Assembly (NCBI GenBank): GCA_950295325.1
Contig: OX485808.1
Span: forward strand, 31,769,180-31,826,526
Source of the DNA: Polytrichum commune
Lineage: Eukaryota > Streptophyta > Polytrichopsida > Polytrichales > Polytrichaceae
DNA length: 57,347 bases
Direction: 5' to 3'
The position numbers were made by a program, and so were the translations under genes. This document shows, piece after piece, positions 46,943 to 57,347 of the stretch. Below the pieces are notes generated by a model. The model was not told where the DNA came from, did not search any database, and saw only the letters and a program-made list of their open reading frames with translations. The number at the start of each line of letters is the position of its first letter. Position 1 is the stretch's first letter.

Positions 46943-49246
46943 TTGGGCTCCGGGTCAAGAAACTCATGGCTTTACAACGCCCCTTAATGGAGGTTATTGA
47001 AGTGGTTTCTTGAGTGGGACTATCGAGATTTGGCAAGAAAGCAACGCCATATTGGTGTCATTTCATTTCTTTTCGTACCTTAGATCCATACCTCGATGTA
47101 AACTCCTTGGGTCCAATTTTTTGCTCGCAACTAATAGGATAGCTTGGGTTGGGGGTTTCTTTGGTCTTGGATCATAGTGCAAACTTGCCCTTAATGTTGA
47201 TTCTCTTTCCACTAGATGGTTGTTAGTTAAATGTGTGACCATGAGTGTAAAATCTTATATTGGACTATACCATAAAACCATATACTAGAAGAGAACTAGC
47301 GGTAAGACCACTTGATCCTTGTAGTGCACACACACATGTTTCATGAAATCCCCTGAAACTACCATATTAAGTTATACAAGCCTCAAGCAAGTCGTTTTTC
47401 TTAACCATAAGCTTATTTTCGAACAATGGATGGCATGGCTTATAGTCAAGAACATACATCACAAAGACATGTGCTACGATGAGATCGATCATTTCACTAT
47501 AAACATCATTCTAGGTTTAGATATGAACATAGTTGTTAGGAGGGGCATCGTGAATACCTGAAGAGAGAAAGAAACAAATTCTTCTCTTTGACCTCCGATA
47601 AGTTTTGCATTTGAACTCCGATTCCAGAACTTGAAATGATGATTTACATTATTCACAATTACTACCTACTCGCATGAGATGATTTCCGATTCAATCCAAC
47701 AATCATTTTTTATCTACGGAGTTGGGAAGTGCCACAATGAGGCCACATACCTTAAATGTCATGAATGTGTGTGTGTTTCATCTTTGAAATACCTACAATC
47801 ATGGAGAAGGCACCTACCAACTATAAAAAGCCACATACCATTTTCTTTGCCTAAGTTGGGTGCTTTTATTATTTCATTTTGCGCTTGTGATCAATGCAAA
47901 TTCCTCATCAAAAAAAAAGGTTTGGTAAAAATAAAAAGTTTTCGGCCAATGATAAAAATGGTCATTGTTGGCTAGTTATTTGGGAAACCCCAATGATGGG
48001 GGGAAAACATCACCGGGTCTTCATCACATCAATCTATCACGTCAATTTGTAATTAAGAAGAAGAAGAAGAAGAAGAAGAAGCTGGGATTGAATGTCCTTG
48101 AAAAGACACAATGCTTGTGACAATTGGCTACATTGTCATGAAAGTTGGGGAGTGTGACAAATTTATAAGGTAGTTGGCCCTCTTGTGGGCACGTCCAACT
48201 CCACAAACTATTTCTTTGACCATTGGAGCCCTTTTAGAATTGTACCGTCTGGTTAGCAATTGCGAATCATGCAAATTGTCATTTCAGTTCCAAAAGTGGG
48301 GTTGAGATGTAGAAGTTAGAAGAGGTCAAAGTGAAGAATGGTTTTTCATGAAAATTATCATATAAAGTCCCCCCCAATTGTGTTCACCTTGAATAGGACG
48401 TCCATTCTTAACTACAAACTTGGCTATGTACCATTTGAGATGTAAGAAAGATGGTGTCAAAAATTGCTACTTTAAGCATTCAACATATTTGCATATAAGT
48501 AGATACAAAGTCTCAAACGATTCATCTTAGCAATCGGCATGGATTCAAATGCACCAAAGTATGTCTTTGTTTGAATGTTGTTTGCATGAGGGTTCAAAGT
48601 GTTATTGGTAGATGACCCAAAACCAACACGGGGAGCTTGATGTGAAGGTAGACCGTGGTGTACTTATCTACATATATTCAGGGTTTTGGCTATGGTTGGC
48701 ATGTTGGTTTTAGTGTTGTCTACCTTAGGTGTTCAATTAAGAAGAACGAGGTATCTTATGTGGGCCTTGTGTGGCCACTCTTCTTAATTGGACACATATA
48801 TCTAAGTGGTGTAAGGCAAGGCTTGTAATTAAAATCGAACATCAAAAGACATGTGTGACGATGAGTTTGGACGATGTGCACAAAGTACATCAATCATTTA
48901 TAAGTTTTTTTTAACATAATTGCAAGGATCTATGTGGCCATTTAAGAAAAATAAGAAAAATATCTTCACTTTACTTCGACCTTTCACAACTTTTGCATCT
49001 CAAGTCCAATTGTGAATATTGAAATGCCAACCTTTGTGATTTGCAATTGCTAATTGGAACATGAAGTGTTTCTCAAGTTGATTTAACAACTTAAATTGTT
49101 TGTGAAGTGGAAAATGCCCACAATAGGACTACATACCTTTACCCTATTTTAGTTCCATTCGCTTAGGCGAGGAGGCCCGAAGGTACAATGTTCAACGTTT
49201 AAGCATATAGTACAGTATCATAACCAATGCACGTGAAAGAAAGAAA
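46943..49246. other. No gene seen; AT-rich repeat debris
   Basis: A (GAA)n microsatellite lies at about 48056-48081. Fragments resembling the nested palindrome appear near 48660-48730 (GTTGGTTTTAGTGTTGTCTA). The 98-codon frame at 47679-47975 has no recognisable motif. Confidence 0.45.
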
Positions 49247-49904
49247 AACCCTCCCCCTTATACACTAATACACACACTAACTTCTATATCACACTAATGA
49301 TCTTTACAACTATGCCACTAAAAACCCCTCTTACTCCAAACCCCTCCCCCCTTATACACCAATACACACACTAACTTCTAGATCACACTAATGATCTTTA
49401 CAACTATGCCACTAAAAACCTCTCTTACTTCAAATCCCTCCCCCTTTATACACCAATATACACACTAACTTCTAGATCACACTAACGATCTTTACAACTA
49501 TGCCTCTAGAAACCCTTCTCACTCCAAAACCCTCTCCCCTTATACACTAACACACACACTAACTTCTAGATCACGCTAATGATATTTACAACTGTGCCAC
49601 TAAAAACCCCTCTTACTCCAAACCCCTCCCCCCTTATATACCAACACACACACTAACTTCTATATCACACTAACGATCTTTACAACTATGCCGCTAAAAA
49701 CCCCTCTTACTCCAAACCCCTCCCCCCTTATACACCAATACACACACTAACTTTTAGATCACACTAATGATCTTTACAACTATGCCTCTAGAAACCTTTC
49801 CCACTCCAACCCCCCCCCCCTTATACACTAGTACACACACTAACTTCTAGATCACGCTAATGATATTTACAACTATGCCGTTAAAAACCCCTCTCATTCC
49901 AAAA
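49247..49904 (+). repeat. Seven-unit 94-bp minisatellite
   Basis: The TTATACAC anchor occurs at 49258, 49352, 49446, 49540, 49634 (TTATATAC variant), 49728 and 49821, six intervals of 94 bp except the last (93). Each unit contains ACACACACTAACTTCT, ATCACACTAATGATCTTTAC and ACTATGCC followed by a variable C-run. Units are about 90-97% alike by eye. Confidence 0.95.
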
Positions 49905-50928
49905 CATTTGACTAAATCTCCTACATACAACGTGTCATTACTTAGCAGTGTGATCTTGCAACGTGGGGCCAAAAAGATTCTAGGCACGATGCCCCTTTTA
50001 TGTTGGGATTTCATTATAAACTGAAGAGTACTCAACATAAGTATTGTTCACTTTGCTATCATAAACCAACAAGTGGGAATTTATGGACTTAGCCCTTGCT
50101 CAATAATTTTTTGGGTGACACATCAAAATTGTCTAGGGGGAGGGGGGAGGACACATACGTGCATGTTGTATTTAATAACGCCATGTAAATGAGCCCAATA
50201 TCTGCAAGAAACTCTTCTAACATAACTTCTTGACCAGCTACTCTGGATACAAGCAAGGCTTCCCTCTTTAGAAAAAGAAGAAAAAGAGAAACCCAATCCC
50301 AAAGGTCGTTTAATGTTATAAAACATTATCACACCCCTTGATTGATACTAAACATCCCTACTACACACTTGCACTAAACCTATACATGACGGTCTCTTTG
50401 CAAAGAAAGAGGTTGTGAATAAAACACTTTTGATAATTTATAAGTTGCTCGTCTGAGTGCACCCCATAAACAGGGAACCACAAAGTTAAAAGAAAATTAC
50501 GCTCATGTGATACATGGTGCCACCGAAGCCAACCAAGGAGTTGGTATAATGTTATGTGCATACATAAAAGCCACGTTTTCTTTTTTCTTTTTCTTTTTCT
50601 TTTCTTTTCCTTTCCATGTGTAACTTGGGAAGGAGCCACAAATTTCATGAGAGTTGTCAGACATGATGAGATGGCCGCCTAACAGTTTTTGAACATGGGG
50701 AATGATAGCCTTTTTGTACTTGGGGTACACTATGGGAATAAAACGTATGGAATGGAACCCTGGCCACAACAACGAACTTCTTCAACCGTGTTTTTTGTAT
50801 ATATGAAACAACACTAGTAAATAAGTTTTTAGGGCTCGAAGTTTGTATTTCGAGTTATGAAATCATTATTTTTACACTCGACATCACTATAATTATGACT
50901 TGTTGTTACCACACTAATTATACCCAAT

Positions 50929-51120
50929 CAGTGCTTGGTACTATTTGGAGTTACGCAGTGCTCTTGCTAGTTTATGAGAATGTAATCTTTTACCAACTAA
51001 GCAAAGTTGTTTATGTTCTATAACGCCCGAGCAACCTATTGAACTTTCGTTGGTAAATAGTGGACTTTTGAGTAAGAGATTATTGCACTGCGTAATTTTG
51101 AATAATAACACACACTAATA
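50929..51120. mobile_element. Short Tc1-like MITE, copy 3
   Basis: The left part GTACTATTTGGAGTTACGCAG is answered at the right by CTGCGTAATTTTGAATAATAA. The interior shares TTTACCAACTAAGCAAA, GTTTATGTTCTATAACG and CAACCTATTGAACTTTCGTT with 28598-28793. It directly abuts the Harbinger-like copy at 51131. From 49905 to 50928 no gene is seen. Confidence 0.7.
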
Positions 51121-51130
51121 GGGAGAATCA

Positions 51131-51577
51131 GGGCCACTTCACACACGAGACTGAGAGCCCGTGACCATTGCATTTCAAGCACTCTCATTGGTGGAAAAGG
51201 CGGAGCCGGTTCAAGTTCGCTTCACACTACGCTTGAGGGACCAACGGAGTATGTGAATGCGAGATGGATGTATTGGACTATTCTCAAAAACCACCTCTTG
51301 GAGGTAGGCCTAACACAAAACCTTGAGACCATGGCACTCTAAATACTCACAACCATTGATTTATTTTATTTTATCATGTGTGAAGACCCGTGTGAATAGA
51401 AATTCCTTGAGATAACATTTGGTTGAGGGCCCGGTCACACATGACATCACATTACACTTGAGAATCCGTGACCGCACTACATGAGTTTGGAGGTGTGTTG
51501 GGACGGCCTTTGGACACTTTCTTTTGGGCTCTCACAATTTCATGGTCACGGCTCTTGGCTCGTGTGTGAAGTGGCCC
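51131..51577 (-). mobile_element. PIF/Harbinger-like MITE, reverse copy with internal deletion
   Basis: The ends GGGCCACTTCACACACGAG and CTCGTGTGTGAAGTGGCCC are exact inverted repeats. Flanks TCA and TCG differ by one base. Relative to 46442-46942 it lacks about 50 bp after GAGATGGATGTA, where copy D continues AAGTGTACATGGATTCC. No coding sequence. Confidence 0.85.
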
Positions 51578-53508
51578 TCGGTGTACTATATATATACAGA
51601 CAAATTTTATTCCTCTTGCCACTGAGAATTACAGCAGTTTAAACAGCACCAATCTTGTAATAAACTATTTTGAAGAAATATGCTATCGGTCCTTACTTTG
51701 GAATGGGAATGTCCTTGCATGGCATCCTTTGGACCCAAAAGGCTGACCAAGTATTGATTTGGTCTCTTATTATAAATAAGTGCAACTAATTGTGGTTCAA
51801 CGACAAGAGTGGCTTATGTAGCTCTGTCTAATGGATTAAACGGTATCCTCAATTTCTTGAATAAATTATTCTATGATTCTTTCGTACATTTGTAGGGGAT
51901 GTTATGAAACGGAAATTGAACTTTAACCCCTAAGCGTTTATGAGGCTCAAATTGGGCATCTCCAAGCCGAAAACATCGTGTTTGAGCTACATACGTTCAT
52001 TTTGAGTTAACCATGTCAAAAGTGAGCCTATTTATTACCACCTTACTTTTCAACTACATTGTTGAATAAGTTGAACATTTTGTTGCTATTGTAGGCTTGA
52101 GTGCAAATACATAGTATGGGTGTATTTGGATGCATACCGTAACACTGTAGCATGTTCGTTCATAAATAATTCCCCCCAAAAAAACGTAAAAAAACAGAAA
52201 TTACATGCAAAGATAAACGAATAACTCTCAAATTATACTGTGATAAAAACAAAAAGATAGAAAATCAGGATTAGGGTAATGACTTAGGTTTAAACAAGTT
52301 GGGCCGCCATAAATGGATGAAAATGCAATTAGGATGAAATTTCTGCACATCTTTCCCACCCTAAACACGAATGATTTTTAATCCAATAAATGAGAAGACG
52401 AATTTCAAAAAAAATAATTTTTGGAACGCGAACCTTATTTTTTCAAAAAAATTAAATATTCGTGCGGCAGGTGGCGAACTTGCTATGGTGTTACGGTATA
52501 CATTTGTTGTATTTTGATCATCAATGTTTAGTATGAAGGTGTTTTTAGGGTTTAGCCTTGGCAGAGACATTGTATATAAGAAGGTTTCAAATACGTAAAG
52601 ATATATAGAATACGATTTATGAACTTGGCGAAGCTTGTATGAATTGTGCATATGGTTGTATATTGAGACCCCGTGTCCTTTAAGGGTTAAAGCACATGGT
52701 GCTGAAAGGCTTACGCGATTAAAAATACATCAAGATGGTGTAAAAAAGGTTGATTTCCTACAAAAATGGAGTGTAGTGGCCCTCATTAAGGTTGATGGTC
52801 TGATTGGAGAAAAGATTTGTAACTACATGATAGTACATTTTGAAATAGGAAAGATACCTATCTTTGATGGAGTTTTAGAGGGGACACTCCAACATAAAGC
52901 GTGCCTTGATTTTAATTACGTTTTTAAAACAAAATTGGCATATTCTTTTTATCCCCATAAATCGAGATAGTTGACTACCAACCAACTTTCAACAACGAGT
53001 CAATGATTTGAGGTGCAGTAGGCAACAATAATTTTGCATTGGGGTCGTGTCTACAATTACTTTAAGTACGATTCACATTCATAGTCAAGAAGTTATAAGC
53101 ACGGTGAGGTGGTGGTGCACCTAAGGTACGTGGCCCTATTGTGGGCATTTTCCAACCTCACATACGATTGTGGCCATTGGATAAGATAAGATATTGTCTC
53201 ATTTGGTTAACTATTGCAAATTACCAAGAGGTATCCATTCAAGTTTCAAATCAGATCATGAAGATTTATTTACGTATTCTAGTTTCTCCTTAAATATCTT
53301 GATCACATAGACCCTCCCAATTGTGTCAACTATTGAAACTATAATGGTCGAAAATACTTGAGCACATAGTCTGGTCTCACTGTAACCCTTCTTTTTTCTA
53401 AGTCCTTAAATCCAAGCCTTACCATATGCCACTGAAACAAATACCATTGTCTAGTTGAGAAGAGTGACCATATACCTTACAACATGTGATTTTACATGAG
53501 AGAGGAAT
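51578..53508. other. No supported gene; one 111-codon open frame
   Basis: A + strand frame at 52635-52970 is open for 111 codons (with KWSVVALIKVDGLIGEKICN), but it opens on TTG and its first ATG in frame is late. I recognise no family. A D-family copy lies at about 53324-53400 (CACATAGTCTGGTCTCACTG). Confidence 0.35.
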
Positions 53509-53690
53509 TATTGCATACAAGTGCACGTCTCATTCATCCAACATAAAAAAAACCTTGAAATAGTATGCATTCCATATGTTATTCTTTGACACCTAAATTA
53601 TTTAAGTCCAAACCATTTGAGATGAATCGGCTACCAACCTATATGAGATCAAGTTGTTACATTGCATGGATGAGAGGTGCACTTGTTTAC
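53509..53690. mobile_element. MITE with CTCTCATTCATCCAAC ends, copy 3
   Basis: GCACGTCTCATTCATCCAACA and GCATGGATGAGAGGTGCACTT form the ends. The interior has AACCATTTGAGATGAATCGGC, as at 41902-42102. Twelve kilobases separate it from the other copies. Confidence 0.68.
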
Positions 53691-56600
53691 ATCTAGGAAG
53701 CATTACTCATCTCAGCACTTGGCACTATTCACTTAAAGTACCGGCACTTGGCATGAAACTATCGACATTTAGTATGAAAGTACTGGCATTTGGCACTATT
53801 CATTAACAAGCATGTGGCACGCACTAATCACAAACACACATTGATTTTCTTGAAATCTATGGTAAATGAGTAGAGAAATTACCGTCATCGTGAACTTAGT
53901 GCCACTTAGTAACAACGTTAGCTCTCAATAACTTTGTGATCTAGCTAGATTGTGCGTGTGACTTGAATTAGTGTGACCCTCACTAATCGGTATATTTAGT
54001 GTAGTCCACGGCCTCATCACATGACCATGGTGGCATCCAATTTGAGATATCCCTATGGTTCCTTGAAAAACGTCACATGCAATATAAGCTTTGAGTTGAA
54101 GGAGAATGGTCTTCCAATGTGCACCTCAAGTTTGTAGGAGCTTACGAAGCTTGAGTGTGGAGGAGAGTTTCCTTGTTTGTAGTTATTGTCCATGATAGGA
54201 ATCAAATATCTTTAGTAATTTGGGCAACGTAAATATTCAAACATATTACTTAAGTTTGATATGCATAAGGCGGATGTGCCTTAGATGGATGCATTTTTTT
54301 TTTTGCACATATTTTTCTTATGATATGACACATGTGATTAGTGCAAGATGATTAGCATATCCAAATCGTGTCCATAGTTGTTTGTTTCATAGTTTTTAGA
54401 GTTCATATAAATATCTTATTTGGTTGAGTTTTATTCAATTTGCAATGGTGGGCCAACATAAGTGGGAATCATGCTTGCCAAATTCCTTGCACAAAGGTTG
54501 CAACACCTTAGTGTTGAGTGATTTGATGAAGTCTCAAGGGAGTTCAAGGGGAAGACTTGAGCTCTTGGACCCATGTTATTTCCACCCCAACTAGACCATC
54601 AAAGTGGCCCATTGGAATGACAATCATGCCTAATTTTCCACCATACCAATATGATTATTTATTGTAGCCATTGCCCTCGTGGGTAATGATACCTTGGTCA
54701 TTGTATTACCATAGGTTGATATATGGTCTAGCACAAAATAATTCTAAAATATATATGTTGGATTTTTTTTAAATGATATACACCCTAAACTTTGTAATGT
54801 CATTCACTCTCTAATATCCCAAAACCCGAGGGAACGAACATTCTTAGTTCAAGTCTTACTCCTTATTTGTCACATTTCTCTCCTTTATATCACGGGTTTT
54901 GCTATTAATGCAAGCCAACAAAGAAGTTAACCCACACCCTCACATTGCGCCATGTGTCAACATGTGGAGTGTCTTATTATTAATAATAATATTATGCCAT
55001 TTGTTGAATTGTTGGTGCATGGATATGCCACATGCCTCATAATGGCCATGTGGGAAGTTGACATGTGAAGATGGATCATGTATTTTGATATTGTAAATTT
55101 CCCATGCAAGGATATACTTGGAATCCTAAACCCTAGTTTTCTCTCTCTCACCTTGTCGCACATCTCTTGGTAATTCAATCCATTGACGTTGGAAGCTCTT
55201 TAAGGAGTTGAATATGTATTCCAACAATTGTTGATGAAGATATAGAAGCAATCTTTTATGTATTGGACAACAATAGTGACTTCAAGGTTCATTTTTCGTA
55301 CACCAATTTCTCAATACTATAAATACCTTCTTGGCAAACATTGGAATTCTTCATCAAGTGCTTGGGGTTTCGTCCACGTCATGAGTTTGATGTGTTGGTT
55401 GTCTCCATGTCAACATGGAAGAATTTTGCTAACCTTTGCAACGCCATATGTTTGAAATTCGAAAGTGCAAACAATGTGAGTTGCATTCATGTTTGCATTT
55501 GGTTGATGCCCCTTATACTAATATTTATTTTCCATGTATGTTTCTTGAGACGAGTTTGGGTGAGTTCAAATGTGTAGAATGTATGTTCCTCATAATCATG
55601 GAAAGAGTGGATTTTTTTTGCTTGAAGGTTGATGTAGTGCCAAATTTGTAGGCTCATTATAGGGGGATCTATAAGTCAAAGTTTTGACCATTATGTATAG
55701 ATGGTTGTTAGTGTTTGGGGAGGAATTTGGGCATAATTGGTCAAGATCCTAGTTACATGTTGACATCTTTTAGTCACAAGGCCGGCCAACACTCCCCAAA
55801 AATTAAAAACTATGTGCGGTCAAAGATAAGGTATTTTTGACTGATGGTAATCTTTTTTTAAAGGTTCCAAAATAAAATAAGCCCCACACAATATGTGACT
55901 TTGAGTTCAAAACAACGTAGGGTATTATAAAACCCATGAAATTAGGTTTATATTATTTCTAAGACACCATGGTATTAAAAATTTGCAAAAGGGTTAGAGT
56001 GTATACAATCCCATGTCATGCCCGTAGTGGATTAAAATTTATCGACATGTGGAAGAAAAAAACAGTTGAAGAACACTAGATGACATGTTTAGGTAAGCAA
56101 ATGGAAGAGATTGGTTTAGGTCACGGCGTTGCATTATGAGGGTTTGGTGTTTTCTTTTCCATCTACAAACTATATACCTTCTAGCAATGTAATGTTGGTA
56201 CACTTTGTTTCTTGTTTTTTCACATGAACAAAAGTGTAGTAGGATTTCCATCACTATGCTCAGGGGTGTCATCAATTTATGCTTACACAATAAATGCATT
56301 TCCTATTGCTTTTGAGTGTGTATCAATTTTATGTATATAAGTTTTGTATTATGGCTTCATGATTTTTTTTTGAGGCTAAACCGCATTGCAATGAATTATT
56401 GGCTTTACCTTTTGAGATGATTTTTGAAATGAGTCAAAGTTTGGCCTTGGTAAGACATTTAACTAGAATTGCCCACATGTGGAGGGTTGTCATAGGGCAT
56501 AGCACTCTTCCGACCAACCACTTGTTGATTTATAATAAGCATATGATACATGAAAATGACTTGCCCCGACCTTTCGAAGTATGTGAAAGGTACTACAAAA

Positions 56601-56890
56601 TATGCACAATTAAAAAGTCATCTAATTAAATGTGTTATTTAATTTCTTGTGTCCAAGATTATACCCCCCACCCTAAAAACAATTACACCCTCGCCACATG
56701 TGGTTCCCATAAGTCACACTAAGTGTCAACCCCATGGTTTTAATTTTTCTTTGCTAAAAGTGTAAATGAATGAGATCAAGGTATAGTCTTTCTCTTCTTG
56801 TCTTCGATGTACTTTTTGTACAACTTTCAATACCATCACTTCATTATGGTCCACACATGACATAAATTAGTAGTGCTAGAAAGTTCACTT
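53691..56890. other. No gene seen; scattered repeats
   Basis: About 54780-54935 is the partner of 8165-8310, and about 55722-55772 is an R-family fragment. Short overlapping frames at 55258-55651 and 56039-56299 show no motifs. The sequence is AT-rich with TTTTTTTT runs. Confidence 0.45.
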
Positions 56891-57346
56891 TCACCATTTA
56901 AACAAATGCAATTTTCTACTAAGATTAGAATCTATGAAGTGTTTTGCTTGAAGGTAAACAATGAAAGCAAGATTCAACTTCTCAAAAAGGTTCACTTGTG
57001 GAGACACATACACACTAGGAGTCCATTGCACAATTGTTGTCATCCAAAAATCATCAAACTCATATTCTTCTTCATCATCTTCATAAAGCCCACGTTGAAT
57101 ACCTTGGCTGCCCAAATGCCTCCCTCCTACATCCAAAGCTTTTATATCTTCACTTAACCCAAAGTTAAGATTGTCGGGTTGCCCACCCACCAGAGAACCT
57201 AACCAATTTTCATCGTCTCCGAAGTGTAATAGATCCATATTTGTATCATTCTCCTCATTGCCCTCTTCACAATGTTCCCGACCTGCTCCATGTCGGGGTT
57301 TTGCACTAAGGTTGTGTGCAAAGTGTCTCTCTGCTTCATGGATTGC
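56891..57346 (-). CDS. Partial open frame at the right edge, unknown product
   Basis: The minus-strand frame is open from the window edge (57346) to a stop at 56891. It includes HFGDDENWLGSLVG and an acidic DDEEEYEFDD stretch. An ATG lies at 57238, but the frame stays open for 36 codons upstream, so the start is probably outside the window. I recognise no domain. It could be the end of a transposon protein or a 3' exon; the last ~40 residues may be read-through past an exon end. The surrounding AT-rich, repeat-filled DNA favours a mobile-element origin. Confidence 0.3.
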   Translation of the reverse strand, partial: AIHEAERHFAHNLSAKPRHGAGREHCEEGNEENDTNMDLLHFGDDENWLGSLVGGQPDNLNFGLSEDIKALDVGGRHLGSQGIQRGLYEDDEEEYEFDDFWMTTIVQWTPSVYVSPQVNLFEKLNLAFIVYLQAKHFIDSNLSRKLHLFKW

Positions 57347-57347
57347 A

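Noticed and set aside
49247-49904. CRISPR or tandem RNA gene array
   Set aside because: The whole 94-bp unit is conserved with no repeat/spacer division and no tRNA- or snRNA-like structure.
52635-52970. 111-codon frame as a gene
   Set aside because: It opens on TTG, has a late ATG, lacks a recognisable family and sits in repeat-rich DNA; reported only as part of the interval.

Overview
The window looks like nuclear DNA of a land plant with a repeat-rich genome. It holds two convincing protein-coding genes in 57 kb, both with introns and both from plant families: a senescence/ERD7-domain protein (10698-13706, +) and an At4g19900-type glycosyltransferase (30951-35069, -). The ERD7-type protein diverges from the angiosperm sequences I know, so a non-flowering plant is plausible, but I cannot name the species. 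I found no bacterial operon, CRISPR array, rRNA or tRNA gene.

Layout. 1-8500: decayed repeats, a GTTCCC-rich minisatellite (3144-3800), a segment flanked by an unusually long direct repeat (4042-4621), a ~308-bp tandem array split by a hAT-like element with an 8-bp target duplication (5149-5709), and a hairpin-forming repeat (about 7766-8156). 8600-13706: leader region with a degenerate ~205-bp tandem repeat, then the two-exon ERD7-like gene. 13700-30700: gene-poor DNA with PIF/Harbinger-like and TA-target MITEs, including a four-element nest at 21893-24173. 30951-35069: six-exon glycosyltransferase. 35400-37200: CT-rich, then GC-rich sequence resembling a transcribed leader with no recognisable coding exon. 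37628-38310: fossil Tc1-type (DD34E) transposase. 38370-57347: more MITEs, a short hAT element carrying an open but truncated transposase (42950-44277), a 418-bp duplication, a seven-copy 94-bp minisatellite, and an open frame running off the right edge.

The two genes show no functional link. The most informative content is the mobile DNA. Several insertions can be read directly because an uninterrupted relative of the same site lies in the window, which gives target duplications and relative ages without a database. No complete autonomous transposon was found. Two transposase remnants (hAT and Tc1) and families of short derivatives suggest mobilisation in trans. All coordinates and repeat boundaries were read by eye; family names rest on recognised protein motifs and target-site size.
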